Assembly: GCF_022346545.1 (NCBI RefSeq)
Contig: NZ_JAKRNU010000001.1
Location: 248,001 to 312,000, forward strand
Origin: Sporosarcina sp. ACRSM
GTDB lineage: Bacteria; Bacillota; Bacilli; Bacillales_A; Planococcaceae
DNA length: 64,000 bases
Reading direction: 5' to 3'
A model generated the notes under the pieces. The model had not been told where the DNA came from. It was given only the letters and a program-made list of their open reading frames with translations, and made no database searches. The first letter of the stretch is position 1. Each line of letters opens with the position of its first letter. Shown here one piece after another: positions 26,167 through 35,217 of the stretch. The translations under genes were made by a program, and so were the position numbers.

Positions 26167-26878
26167 TCGGGACCTCGAATTTGTAACCGACGCCCCAAAC
26201 GGTCACGATCATCTTAGCCGCACGATCGGAAACACGGCTCAACTTTTCGCGTAGCCGTTTCACATGCGTATCCACCGTCCGTAAATCACCGAAAAACTCA
26301 TAATGCCATACTTCTTTCAATAGTTGCTCCCTGTCGAATACTTTGTCGGGCGATTTTGCAAGAAAATAGAGCAATTCATATTCTTTCGGTGTCAAGTTCA
26401 CTTCTTTTCCTTCAGCGGTCACACGATGCGCATCATGATCGATCGTCAACTGTGGGAAAACAACCAGATCCTTCGAAGTTGAGGCAGCGGCAGCTCCTGG
26501 GAAAGCAACCGATCTTCGAAGAATGGCTTTCACCCGCAGGACCACTTCACGCGGACTAAACGGTTTTACAATATAATCATCCGCACCCGTCTCAAAACCG
26601 GTCACCCGATCCGATTCTTCTCCTTTGGCAGTCAACAGAATGACAGGCGTCATGATTTTCTTATCTCTCAGTTCCTGTAAGGCTTCAAGTCCATCCTTCT
26701 CAGGCATCATCAAGTCGAGCAAAATACAATCGTACTGGTTGGCAAGCGCTTTTTCAACCGCTTCCTTCCCGTCAACCGCTTCATCAATTTCATAACCCTC
26801 ACGCGTCAAATACATATTTAATAGTCGGCGGATCCTATCTTCATCATCCACCACTAATAGCGTTACTTTTTCTTCCAC
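26159..26878 (-). CDS. resD: Response regulator ResD
   Basis: OmpR-family regulator, 239 aa: receiver domain with VVDDEDRIRRLL, phospho-Asp in CILLDLMMPEKDG and KPFSPREV, then a winged-helix DNA-binding domain (LTPKEYELLYFLAKSPDKVF). It activates respiration genes, including resABC, under oxygen limitation. The GTG at 26878 has AAAGGAGC 7 nt upstream and gives the family length; the frame continues 14 codons more without support. Confidence 0.95.
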   Translation of the reverse strand: MEEKVTLLVVDDEDRIRRLLNMYLTREGYEIDEAVDGKEAVEKALANQYDCILLDLMMPEKDGLEALQELRDKKIMTPVILLTAKGEESDRVTGFETGADDYIVKPFSPREVVLRVKAILRRSVAFPGAAAASTSKDLVVFPQLTIDHDAHRVTAEGKEVNLTPKEYELLYFLAKSPDKVFDREQLLKEVWHYEFFGDLRTVDTHVKRLREKLSRVSDRAAKMIVTVWGVGYKFEVPNE

Positions 26879-27002
26879 AACTCTAGCTCCTTTCCACTTG
26901 CTTCTATTTCCATTGTACAAGTCGTTTTACAAAAAGGAAACCAAAAAGCGGCCGCGGCCCGTCTAGACGTGACAAGCTTAAGGCGGTTTCTGAAATTTGG
27001 AC

Positions 27003-27045
27003 AAAAAAACTGTACGGCGTTTATACAACAACCGTACAGTTTTTA
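27003..27045 (-). terminator. Terminator of resABC
   Basis: AAAACTGTACGG / CCGTACAGTTTT stem followed by TTTG on the minus strand, immediately after the resC stop. It separates resABC from resDE. Confidence 0.85.
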
Positions 27046-27046
27046 C

Positions 27047-28231
27047 TTATGCATATGAATGCAAGCCTGCAATGATCAAGTTCACCGCAATGAGGTTAAA
27101 CATGATGATGATGAAGCCGATCACGGCGAGCCACGCAGACTTCTCGCCTTCCCAGCCACGTGATAGACGCAAATGGAGAAAAGCTGCATAAAATAGCCAG
27201 GTGATAAGTGCCCACACTTCTTTCGGATCCCAGCCCCAGAACCTCGACCATGCTTCATGTGCCCAAATCATGGCAAACACAAGCGCTCCAAGTGAGAACA
27301 CTGGGAAGCCGATCAGGACGGAGCGATAACCGATTTCGTCCATCAGCTGGGAATTCGCCTTCTTAGCAAATGGCTGGAACAATGTGGCAATCGGTCGTCG
27401 GACAATCAGTCTCAAAATGAAGTACAACACAATTCCCGTTGCAACCGACCAAACAAATGTCGTTAATGTTTTCGCATTGACGACGGCAGGCATTTCAGCC
27501 CAAGGTGTCATTGCATCCGGTGTTAATGCTTCGTACTCATGCATACCGAATAACGGTGGATAATTGTACTCAATCGTTGCCGGTAAATCGTTTTTATCGA
27601 TATAATTGAATTGTGCTTCATATCCGGTTAGTTTGAAGACCGTTGAAGACAATACAAAACCGACAACGAGAACAAGCGTAAACATGACCGCCTCCAACCA
27701 GAAGCGTTGTTTCGATTTTTTTGTCAAGTCCACATGTTTCAATAAGATCACAAGTCCTGCAACCGCACTGATTGCAAGAATCGCTTCACCGAGCGCAGCA
27801 GTAATGACATGAATCGTCAGCCAATGGCTTACAAGTGCTGGGATAAGCGGCGTGATTTCCCTTGGAAACATGCTGGCATAGCCGATGATGATAATGGCGA
27901 TCGGTAATGCAAATAAGCCAAGTGAGGGCGTCCGATACAAGTAAAACAGTAAAATGAACGCACCGACAAGCATCATGCCAAATGCAGTCATAAACTCAAA
28001 CATATTACTAACCGGGGCATGTCCGGAAGCTATCCACCGTGTGATGAAGTAGCCCAGATGGGTGATGAATCCAATGACGGTAATGATAATTCCGATTTTG
28101 CCCGATCGATTATTCTTATAAGATGCTTCCGATTTTGCCCCTTTCACCGCACCGCCAAAAAATAACGTAGCGACAAGGTAGGCGATGAATGAAACCAAAA
28201 GCAGATTGGCACTTAACGATGCAAGTTCCAT
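27047..28231 (-). CDS. resC: Cytochrome c biogenesis protein ResC (CcsA/CcsB family)
   Basis: A 394-aa polytopic membrane protein with about eight helices. The tryptophan-rich heme motif [18 protein letters not shown] lies at about residues 335-352 and conserved histidines flank it. With ResB it forms the System II heme export and ligation complex. Its ATG shares bases with the resB stop, indicating coupling. Confidence 0.94.
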   Translation of the reverse strand: MELASLSANLLLVSFIAYLVATLFFGGAVKGAKSEASYKNNRSGKIGIIITVIGFITHLGYFITRWIASGHAPVSNMFEFMTAFGMMLVGAFILLFYLYRTPSLGLFALPIAIIIIGYASMFPREITPLIPALVSHWLTIHVITAALGEAILAISAVAGLVILLKHVDLTKKSKQRFWLEAVMFTLVLVVGFVLSSTVFKLTGYEAQFNYIDKNDLPATIEYNYPPLFGMHEYEALTPDAMTPWAEMPAVVNAKTLTTFVWSVATGIVLYFILRLIVRRPIATLFQPFAKKANSQLMDEIGYRSVLIGFPVFSLGALVFAMIWAHEAWSRFWGWDPKEVWALITWLFYAAFLHLRLSRGWEGEKSAWLAVIGFIIIMFNLIAVNLIIAGLHSYA

Positions 28232-29889
28232 TATGATTGCTCCCCTTCCTTAACTTCCGAGTTGGATTCCTTGTCCTGCCTGTCTTCATAGGCTGGCAAC
28301 TGTGCAAAGTCTTTCACTTGATCCAGTTCTTTTTTCAAGGAGAACCAATTTTTATTCGTATGACCGGCTAGCAGGAGTTCCTTATCCGAACCTTTTTGAA
28401 TCCAGATTCTTCTGTGATTCCAATAAGATCCTTGAGTTACACCGATCATGAAAATGATGCCTCCCAGAAGCAGGATATATAAGGTTTTATCCTTCCGTAT
28501 TGTAAGACCGGAAATATCCCGTGTCTCAGCGCTGACGAAATTGACTTTATAATCATTCACTTCCGTCTCAAGCGTTTGACGGATGGCGACGAAGCTCATT
28601 TCCCCTTCCGGCTTGTCCGGGGTCACCATTTTAAAGATGAATGCGGGATTGTTCGGAATGGGTGATTTCGATACCGGTTCCCCATTTTCAATGCCGTCAT
28701 AGTCCGGATAATAATCACTTAAAGTAACGGTTGCACCGTCCTCGAGTTCATATGTACGCGCCGGATTTATCAAATCTACCGTAAATTCGCCAAATGAGCG
28801 ATCTGTCGCTTTTTCGGTCAGTTTGAATGTCATCGATTTCAATTCGTCCAGACGATAATCCATCTGAAACACATTATAGCCGGCAAATTTCAATGGCTTA
28901 TTGACGATGATGGAATAGTCTTTGACAAATTCAAGATCTTGGGTCCCGGTAAGTCCCCCAACCGGCTTTTGATAAAGCGTTACATCCGTCTGGTAATTTT
29001 TAGGTATTTGACCGACTCGATCAAGTGCCTCCCCAAACACTTCGTCCGCTTCCTCTTTCGTATAGTTTTCAAGGATGAATTCGTTACTCTTTAAATAATA
29101 TCCTTCAGCGCCCGGGATAGAACGCATTTCCCCTTCTCGGATCCACATCGTTTCATCGACATAGAAACCGGGTACCCCACGAAGTAAGACGCCTAATAAG
29201 ACAATGATCAAGCCTGTATGGTTGACGTAAGGGCCCCATCTCGAGAAACGCCCTTTTTCCGCAAGGATCGCACCGTCTTCCACTTTGACTTTGTAGCGGA
29301 GTTCTTTCAGTTTCTCTTCCGCCTTCAATAGCGCATCATCGGGATTTTCGGCAGTACCTTCCCCGTAAATCCGTTGCTTTTTCATAAAGGATGGATGCCG
29401 TTTCGTCCGTTGCTTCTTCAAAGATTTGTAAAGCGGAACGACACGGTCCACACTGGCGATGATGATGGACGTACCAAGCATCCCGATCAGTGTGATGAAC
29501 CACCAGCTATTGTACATATCATGGAATCCAAGATTATAATAAACTTTACCGAAAAAGCCGTAAAGCCGTTCATAATAGGCAGCGTATTCAGCTTCATTAG
29601 CCCTATTCGCTACGGGTACATATAATTTCTGTGGAAAAATGGTCCCGATTGCCGATGTCGCTAAAACAGCAACAATGATGCTAATCCCGATTTTGACACT
29701 TGAAAAGAAATTCCAGATTTTATCGATGATGGACCGTTTATACGTTTGTGATCTTCTTGCCGATCCTTCATAACGCATGTCAACGAGCTTACTTTCTTTC
29801 GCCTCTTCAGTTTGCGGCCTCCCACATCGCTCACAGAGCACTGTGCCAAATGGATTGTCATGACCGCACTGGCATTTGATTTTGCTCAT
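28231..29889 (-). CDS. resB: Cytochrome c biogenesis protein ResB
   Basis: 552 aa. Three membrane segments near the N-terminus (about 70-90, 130-150 and 220-240), a large extracytoplasmic domain, and a fourth helix near 495-515 ([15 protein letters not shown]). The N-terminus has [20 protein letters not shown], a zinc-ribbon-like cysteine set. ResB partners ResC in System II heme delivery. The space to resA (268 bp) is filled by a copy of the mosaic repeat, unlike the compact B. subtilis operon. Confidence 0.94.
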   Translation of the reverse strand: MSKIKCQCGHDNPFGTVLCERCGRPQTEEAKESKLVDMRYEGSARRSQTYKRSIIDKIWNFFSSVKIGISIIVAVLATSAIGTIFPQKLYVPVANRANEAEYAAYYERLYGFFGKVYYNLGFHDMYNSWWFITLIGMLGTSIIIASVDRVVPLYKSLKKQRTKRHPSFMKKQRIYGEGTAENPDDALLKAEEKLKELRYKVKVEDGAILAEKGRFSRWGPYVNHTGLIIVLLGVLLRGVPGFYVDETMWIREGEMRSIPGAEGYYLKSNEFILENYTKEEADEVFGEALDRVGQIPKNYQTDVTLYQKPVGGLTGTQDLEFVKDYSIIVNKPLKFAGYNVFQMDYRLDELKSMTFKLTEKATDRSFGEFTVDLINPARTYELEDGATVTLSDYYPDYDGIENGEPVSKSPIPNNPAFIFKMVTPDKPEGEMSFVAIRQTLETEVNDYKVNFVSAETRDISGLTIRKDKTLYILLLGGIIFMIGVTQGSYWNHRRIWIQKGSDKELLLAGHTNKNWFSLKKELDQVKDFAQLPAYEDRQDKESNSEVKEGEQS

Positions 29890-29904
29890 ATTGCTTGTTC
29901 TCCT

Positions 29905-30157
29905 TTATCTTCATTCAGCAGAAAACTCCCACCTCTATAGGTAGCAAGATGAATGCGGTTTTATTTTCCTGTTCAGCGGGTATTCAAACGCCCGCTGAAC
30001 GAAGATAAAGCCTCCGGCGGATGTCACAGATTTTGAAAGGAGTCAAGGAAGGCAACCTAAGTTCGCCACGTCCTGCGGCAACGGTTGCATGACCAACATC
30101 CTGTTGGCCTCAAGCTCGATTCAAAATCCGGACGCAATTACGCCGAGGCGTAATTGA
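29905..30157 (-). repeat. Large mosaic palindromic element between resA and resB
   Basis: Read on the minus strand it holds: palindrome CAATTACGCC/GGCGTAATTG right after the resA stop; GATTTTGA arm; hairpin CCAAC/GTTGG with loop AGGAT; 37-nt double hairpin (30052-30088; arms GCAACC/GGTTGC and GCCGC/GTGGC, loop AGGAC); TCAAAATC arm; gtgacatccgccgg; hairpin GTTCAGCGGG/CCCGCTGAAC; and a closing arm that pairs CTTTATCTTC with GAAGATAAAG. Same parts as 18.2 kb, but here the double hairpin lies inside the GATTTTGA/TCAAAATC arms. Confidence 0.8.
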
Positions 30158-30694
30158 TTATGGCTGAATACTCTCCATAAATGAGATGATTTCATCCTCA
30201 GTCATTTCCCTCGTGATGATCTTTTCGATCTCCCCGTCCTTATTGATCAAAACCGTTGTCGGAAGCGGTACAACATTATAAGCTTCCATGACAGACTTGT
30301 CCTTGTCGATGGCGATCGGGAATGTCAAGCCGTACTGATCTCTGAACGTTTCAACTTTCAATTGTGACTCCTGTATGTTGACCGCTAAAATATGGACGCC
30401 CTTATCTTCAAATGCTTGATGTTGGTTTTCCATATACGGCATTTCCTTTTTACAAGGTGCACACCACGTGCCCCAGAAATTTAGGAAGACCCCTTCACCT
30501 TTATAATCGGATAAGCGATGTTTGTTCCCTTCTAGATCGACGAGTTCAAAATTTGGCGCTTTGTCACCGACCGCTAATACTTTTACATTATCTTTTGATG
30601 CAATCGTATAGACAACCGCTGACACGAGCAGTAACAAAACAATGGCCCTTGTCACGAGACGCAAGTTTTTGTTCTTCTTTTTGACCAAGTTCAT
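30158..30694 (-). CDS. resA: Thiol-disulfide oxidoreductase ResA
   Basis: A membrane-tethered, extracytoplasmic thioredoxin-fold protein (178 aa) that reduces apocytochrome c before heme attachment. One N-terminal helix (AIVLLLLVSAVVYTIA) is followed by a thioredoxin domain with active site WGTWCAPCKKEMP (CAPC; B. subtilis has CEPC) and a cis-proline region PLPTTVLI. GGAGGA precedes the ATG closely; an in-frame TTG three codons in has better spacing. Confidence 0.95.
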   Translation of the reverse strand: MNLVKKKNKNLRLVTRAIVLLLLVSAVVYTIASKDNVKVLAVGDKAPNFELVDLEGNKHRLSDYKGEGVFLNFWGTWCAPCKKEMPYMENQHQAFEDKGVHILAVNIQESQLKVETFRDQYGLTFPIAIDKDKSVMEAYNVVPLPTTVLINKDGEIEKIITREMTEDEIISFMESIQP

Positions 30695-30751
30695 TTCCTC
30701 CAGACAATCAGATAATCCACCTTACATTATACCAAACCAGTACTGGCACCC

Positions 30752-30805
30752 ACGCATCAGAAATGAAAGGATTGTGAACGTTTCACCTTTCAATTCCTAA
30801 TGCGA
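30752..30805. repeat. Imperfect inverted repeat between rluB and resA
   Basis: GCATcAGAAATGAAAGG-type arms facing each other with a few mismatches, between the rluB stop and the resA start. It may end rluB transcription read through from upstream genes, but no T tract is clear. Confidence 0.35.
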
Positions 30806-30823
30806 GGCGCTTACGAATCCAGC

Positions 30824-31555
30824 TTAACCAATCTTCCCTGTTTGCGCCAACACCCGTAGTTGTTTCACTTCATGGGTCGTCAATTCCCGTGATTCGCCTG
30901 CATTCAATCCGTGTGTCGTCAACATGGCAAAAGATTCGCGGCGCAACTTCTGGACGGGACAGCCGATTGCGTCGAACATGCGGCGTACTTGACGGTTCTT
31001 CCCTTCATGGATCGTAATTTCGATCAGCGCTGTTCCTGTCTTCTTATCGACTGTCCGCATTTTCACCTGCGCGGGAGCCGTTTTGCCATCTTCCAGATCG
31101 ATGCCACGCTCCAGTTTTTTGAGCGCTTCCCGACTCGGGATCCCTTTCACTTTCGCAACATACTTTTTCTTAATGCCGAATTTCGGGTGCGTCATCAAAT
31201 AGGAGAAATCCCCGTCATTGGTCATGATGATGACACCCGAGGTATCATAGTCCAAGCGCCCAACCGGGAAGATTCTCTCTTCGACGTGCGGGAATAGGTC
31301 CAGCACCGTTTTTCGGCCTTTTTCATCATCCACTGTCGAAATGACCCCCCTCGGTTTATATAAAAGATAGTAAACGTACGATTCTTTTACAAGTTCAACG
31401 CCTTCCACTTCCACCCGGTCCGTATTGGACACTTTTGTGCCGAGTTCGGTCACGACGACACCGTTCACTTTCACTTTTCCTTCTAAAATAAGCGTCTCGG
31501 ATTTTCTTCGTGATGCGACACCTGCTTGTGCCAACACCTTTTGTAATCTTTCCAA
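30824..31555 (-). CDS. rluB: 23S rRNA pseudouridine synthase RluB
   Basis: 243 aa with an N-terminal S4 RNA-binding domain (LAQAGVASRRKSETLILEGK) and a catalytic domain carrying VGRLDYDTSGVIIMTND with the nucleophilic Asp. Modifies a single uridine near helix 80-90 of 23S rRNA by family knowledge. The long frame reaches 31735, but the family N-terminus MERLQKVLAQAG starts at the TTG at 31555, with GGGGTG upstream. Lies just upstream of resA, as in Bacillus. Confidence 0.93.
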   Translation of the reverse strand: MERLQKVLAQAGVASRRKSETLILEGKVKVNGVVVTELGTKVSNTDRVEVEGVELVKESYVYYLLYKPRGVISTVDDEKGRKTVLDLFPHVEERIFPVGRLDYDTSGVIIMTNDGDFSYLMTHPKFGIKKKYVAKVKGIPSREALKKLERGIDLEDGKTAPAQVKMRTVDKKTGTALIEITIHEGKNRQVRRMFDAIGCPVQKLRRESFAMLTTHGLNAGESRELTTHEVKQLRVLAQTGKIG

Positions 31556-31612
31556 CTGGTTCACCCCGTCCTTCATTCTGTAAAAAAAGTATGTCATACT
31601 TTGCGGCAAATG

Positions 31613-31649
31613 AAAAGAAGACTGTCCTTTTTTCGAAGGCAGTCTTCTT
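31613..31649 (-). terminator. Terminator of the D,D-carboxypeptidase gene
   Basis: AAGAAGACTG / CAGTCTTCTT stem followed by TTC on the minus strand, between the dac stop and rluB. Confidence 0.7.
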
Positions 31650-31712
31650 GAAATTGACACATTTGCATGCACTTTGTCGAAAGGCGTCGTTCTGAACCGC
31701 TCACATGCACCG

Positions 31713-32714
31713 TTATTTTTCAATAATGATTTCATGAGCCGCCAACACCTGATCTCCTAATGACACGGTCCATAGCCCCGTACTTGTTTCGCTGTTTCCA
31801 CGCGGTATATGGGCGACATTCGCTAATTGCCCTTTCTCGCCTTTTTTCAACAGCAATTCAATCGGCGTCTTCAATTCGGCTTCCACTCCCGGCAACAATG
31901 CGTAGACCCCTTTTTTTGCAACGGTCACCCGTTTATAATCAGAGAAGACTTTGGCCGATAATTCCTGATGGGTATTCCAGTCGTTCCCGTCGTTCAACGT
32001 GACGACGACGATGTTTTTTCCGTCCTTCTCAAAATATGTCACTAACGTTCTTCCCGCTGCCTTTGTGAATCCGGTCTTGCCGGCGATTGCAGTCGGTTCG
32101 TAATGGAGCAGACGGTGTTTATTGCGCCAGCTATACGTTTGTTCTTTTCCTTCGTACACATAATTTTTGGCGGTGGCGATTTCACGGAATTTGTCATTTT
32201 CCATCGCATAGGACATCATGAGTGCGGTCTCGTACGCAGTGGAAAGATGCTTTTCATCATGAAGTCCCGATGGATTCGTAAAAAAGGTATCTTCCAACCC
32301 ATATACGACCGCTTTCTCATTCATGAGATCGACGAAACCTTCCATCGACCCTCCAGCGTGTTCCGACAGAGCGTAGGCGGCATCATTTCCCGAGCGAAGC
32401 ATCAAGCCATAGAGCAGCGCTTCCGAATCGATGGACATTCCTTGCTGCAAATAGATGGATGACCCTTCTGCAGATGCCGCTTGAGGGGTAATCAGAATGT
32501 CCTCATCCGGCGCACCACTTTCCAGAAACGTGAATGCTGTCCAAATTTTCGTCAGGCTGGCAATTGGCAACCTGACATTTTCGTTATGCCCTTCCAATAA
32601 CCGTCCCGTATCCGCATCAATAACCGCCCAAGCTTGACCAGCTGCTGAAACTTCCTTCACACCAGTGCTCCACAACATCGATAAAAACAGGACGACTACC
32701 ATCATCCGTTTCAA
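31713..32714 (-). CDS. dacB: D-alanyl-D-alanine carboxypeptidase (peptidase S11), DacB/DacF-like
   Basis: A 333-aa penicillin-binding protein with a signal peptide (about 1-24), SxxK in ASLTKIW, SGN in RSGNDAAYAL and KTG in AGKTGFTKAAGR. These enzymes trim pentapeptides in peptidoglycan; DacB and DacF act on spore cortex. It sits between rluB and scpB, where B. subtilis has spmB-spmA-dacB; here spmA/spmB are absent. The symbol is by position only. It overlaps scpB by 4 bp. Confidence 0.82.
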   Translation of the reverse strand: MKRMMVVVLFLSMLWSTGVKEVSAAGQAWAVIDADTGRLLEGHNENVRLPIASLTKIWTAFTFLESGAPDEDILITPQAASAEGSSIYLQQGMSIDSEALLYGLMLRSGNDAAYALSEHAGGSMEGFVDLMNEKAVVYGLEDTFFTNPSGLHDEKHLSTAYETALMMSYAMENDKFREIATAKNYVYEGKEQTYSWRNKHRLLHYEPTAIAGKTGFTKAAGRTLVTYFEKDGKNIVVVTLNDGNDWNTHQELSAKVFSDYKRVTVAKKGVYALLPGVEAELKTPIELLLKKGEKGQLANVAHIPRGNSETSTGLWTVSLGDQVLAAHEIIIEK

Positions 32715-33322
32715 AGATCGTCTCCTCCTTCGTCGTTTTCCATTGCAAACGCTTCTTGGAATTTTGTCATGAACAAGTCTGTTTCACCCGCTTCGTCTTC
32801 TTCCTCCTGTAAGAGTGGCGGCAATCTTTCGAGTGATTCCAATCCGAAGCGATCCAAAAACAAATCCGTTGTGCCGTATAGAATCGCTCGTCCACTCCCT
32901 TCGGAACGTCCTTTTTCCATAATCAACCCTTTGGCAATGAGCGTACTGATCGGTCCTTCCGACTTAACTCCCCGCAGATCATCGATTTCCACTCGTGTCA
33001 CAGGTTGCTTATACGCAATGATCGCCAACACTTCAAGAGATGCTTGTGTCATCGATTTCGGAGTCGGATTTTCCAGCAATCGTTTCAAATCATCCGCAAA
33101 TTCCGCTTTGGTCACAAGACGGTACGTCCCGCCAAGCAGCTTTAACGTGATTCCGCTATCGTCCCGCTCATCGTAACTTGTCCGCAATCGTTCGATTGCT
33201 GCCAAGACATCCTCTTCTTGGCACTCTGTTAGGATGGTCAATTGTTCGACAGACAATCCTTCATCTCCGGCAATAAATAAAAAACTTTCAATCATTCCGG
33301 CTAAACGGGCATCGTTTTCCAT
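32711..33322 (-). CDS. scpB: Segregation and condensation protein B
   Basis: ScpB, 203 aa, is a kleisin-associated winged-helix dimer of the bacterial SMC condensin complex. The conserved stretch SLEVLAIIAYKQPVTRVEID and the RGVKSEGPISTLIAKGLI segment are present. Immediately downstream of scpA with 1 bp between and overlapping the next gene. Confidence 0.96.
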   Translation of the reverse strand: MENDARLAGMIESFLFIAGDEGLSVEQLTILTECQEEDVLAAIERLRTSYDERDDSGITLKLLGGTYRLVTKAEFADDLKRLLENPTPKSMTQASLEVLAIIAYKQPVTRVEIDDLRGVKSEGPISTLIAKGLIMEKGRSEGSGRAILYGTTDLFLDRFGLESLERLPPLLQEEEDEAGETDLFMTKFQEAFAMENDEGGDDL

Positions 33323-33323
33323 T

Positions 33324-34073
33324 TCAATCCTCCTCCCGTCTGAATGAGACGGTCAAATCATCAAAATTGTGATGTTGTTCAACGATGATTTCCCGCCGTT
33401 TCATTAATTCGAGCAACGATAGAAAGGTAACGACCAGTTCCGGCGTATCCCCTTCCTCAAAAAGGGAAAAGAAATCACATTTCCCGCCGCCTCTTTCAAG
33501 TGTTGCCAAAATTTCGTCCATCTTTTCACCGACAGAAATTTCGACTTTCGAAATGTGAGCGGTTAACGGTGCTTTTAACCGTTTCCGGTCCAGCATTTTT
33601 TGAAAAGCCCCGATCAAATCAAAAACATTCAACGGCTCTTCAGATTGACTTGGTACAACTTCCCCAAATTCCGACAGATCTGCAGGCGATTTGGTAAAAT
33701 GGACAGATCGTTCCGCTGCACTCTCTTTCAAACTAGTTGCCGCTTCTTTATATTTCCGATACTCAATCAATCTTGCAACGAGCTCATCACGCGGATCATC
33801 TTCCATATCGTAATCCAGCTCATCGTCAAACACTTCTCCTTCATGGACCGGGAGAAGCATCTTGCTTTTGATTTCCAGCAATGTTGCTGCCAAAACAAGA
33901 TATTCACTCAATTCATCCAGCTGCAGCACACGCATCGTTTGAAGGTGTTCTATGTACTGTGCCGTCAGTTCAGCCATTGGGATATCGTATATATCAATTT
34001 CAAGTCGGTTGATTAAATGTAATAATAGATCTAGTGGGCCTTCAAATACTTCGAGCTTCACTTGATATGACAT
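33324..34073 (-). CDS. scpA: Segregation and condensation protein A (kleisin)
   Basis: ScpA bridges SMC heads. The signature N-terminus MSYQVKLEVFEGPLDLLLHL begins at the ATG at 34073 (the frame runs 16 codons further upstream, unsupported). 249 aa. Adjacent to scpB and divergent from ypuF with 46 bp between starts. Confidence 0.96.
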   Translation of the reverse strand: MSYQVKLEVFEGPLDLLLHLINRLEIDIYDIPMAELTAQYIEHLQTMRVLQLDELSEYLVLAATLLEIKSKMLLPVHEGEVFDDELDYDMEDDPRDELVARLIEYRKYKEAATSLKESAAERSVHFTKSPADLSEFGEVVPSQSEEPLNVFDLIGAFQKMLDRKRLKAPLTAHISKVEISVGEKMDEILATLERGGGKCDFFSLFEEGDTPELVVTFLSLLELMKRREIIVEQHHNFDDLTVSFRREED

Positions 34074-34119
34074 ATTTCGACACCTACCTATCGTTAAAGC
34101 TAATGAAAGGACTGATGAC

Positions 34120-34668
34120 ATGCATCCGTACCAACATCCACTATTCGTAAATTTTATGGTTTATTTCAATCAGAATCAAGACTATTTCGAGTGCCATGAA
34201 GTATTGGAAGAGTATTGGAAGTCTTTGCCGAATGGCGATAAAAAACACCCGTTGACCGCTTATATCCTCCTGGCAACAGGCATGTACCACTGGCGCAGAG
34301 GCAATACGGCCGGTGCTTCCCGTACGATTCGTAAAGCGTTGAACAGGTTTCAACTATCCGGGCGGGAAGCAGACCTCTATGGGCAAGAAATAGATCTGCT
34401 CCGTCTCATAAAGGATGCCCAGAACGTTGTGGATCGTTTGGAACAGAATCTTCCATTCGAACCATTTTCAATCATCGTCCGCTCTCCCAAACTTGCAAAA
34501 CTTATCGATGAAGCATCACAAACAATGGAGCTTCTTCCATTCGGAAGCGATGCGATCATTCATAAACATATGCTGCGAGACCGCAGCGATATTCTTCTTG
34601 AGCGTCAAAATAGCGTGGAGAAAAGGAAGATATTGAACGAAGAAAAGAAGAAGGGCAGACGTCGTTAA
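34120..34668 (+). CDS. ypuF: DUF309 protein (YpuF)
   Basis: 182 aa. The DUF309 signature HEVLEEYWK appears near residue 25, followed by LATGMYHWRRGNTAGASRTI. Function unknown. AAAGGA precedes the ATG. Divergent from scpA and convergent with ribT (4-bp overlap of 3' ends), matching the B. subtilis scpA-ypuF-ribT neighbourhood. Confidence 0.9.
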   Translation: MHPYQHPLFVNFMVYFNQNQDYFECHEVLEEYWKSLPNGDKKHPLTAYILLATGMYHWRRGNTAGASRTIRKALNRFQLSGREADLYGQEIDLLRLIKDAQNVVDRLEQNLPFEPFSIIVRSPKLAKLIDEASQTMELLPFGSDAIIHKHMLRDRSDILLERQNSVEKRKILNEEKKKGRRR

Positions 34669-35030
34669 TCTGCTCCTTCTTCTGTTTCCCTACATTTCTG
34701 TATGAATGCTCCCGTCTCTTCGGTACCTAAACATTCCTTGCCTGGAAAAAGCGCCTGCAATTTCTTCACCATTTCCTTTCCAATTCCTTCACTACGGAAA
34801 GAAGGATTGACGGAAAGATGCTGTAATGTATAATCGTCTTCACCCATTTCGACTCCGACTAAGCCGATGAAATCATCTTCTTTTTTCAACAGATAGAGCT
34901 GCCAGCGATCGTCTGTTTCATATTGCTGGATCAGTTCCTGCAATTTCTTCACAGTCTTCTCGCCAGGCATATACGACAGCAGCCCCATCGCAATCTTTTC
35001 ATTCGCTTTTTTATAACGTACAAGCATCAT
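34665..35030 (-). CDS. ribT: GNAT-family N-acetyltransferase RibT
   Basis: 121 aa with a compact GNAT fold; the acetyl-CoA motif reads SVNPSFRSEGIGKEMVKKLQ. It matches RibT of the Bacillus rib cluster by sequence feel and by its position next to ypuF. The rib operon itself is not present here. Substrate unknown. AAGGGA precedes two ATGs. Confidence 0.85.
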   Translation of the reverse strand: MMLVRYKKANEKIAMGLLSYMPGEKTVKKLQELIQQYETDDRWQLYLLKKEDDFIGLVGVEMGEDDYTLQHLSVNPSFRSEGIGKEMVKKLQALFPGKECLGTEETGAFIQKCRETEEGAD

Positions 35031-35109
35031 TTGAATCCCTTCTTTTCTGAAAATCCTTTGTCAATCGATATCGATCGACTGCGATTTCTCAATGATAAGC
35101 GGTGTCCAT

Positions 35110-35217
35110 TCACCTTGGATCAATTAACGGTTGAACAAAGTACCAGTATACCGCTCCCCACATGATTGCCGCAACTCCGATAATCAGGAAGAGGAGAACG
35201 TTGCGTTTTTTCTTCAT
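35110..35217 (-). CDS. Small membrane peptide coupled to lysA (35 aa)
   Basis: The ATG (35217-35215) overlaps the lysA stop as ATGA, with GGAGAG just upstream, and the frame ends in TGA at 35110. The peptide begins MKKKRNVLLFLIIGVAAIMW, has one hydrophobic helix (about residues 7-27) with a basic N-terminus, and ends QPLIDPR. That is the pattern of a real small single-pass membrane protein. I do not recognise a family. Codon use looks ordinary. A chance ORF is possible but the coupling and topology argue against it. Confidence 0.6.
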   Translation of the reverse strand: MKKKRNVLLFLIIGVAAIMWGAVYWYFVQPLIDPR

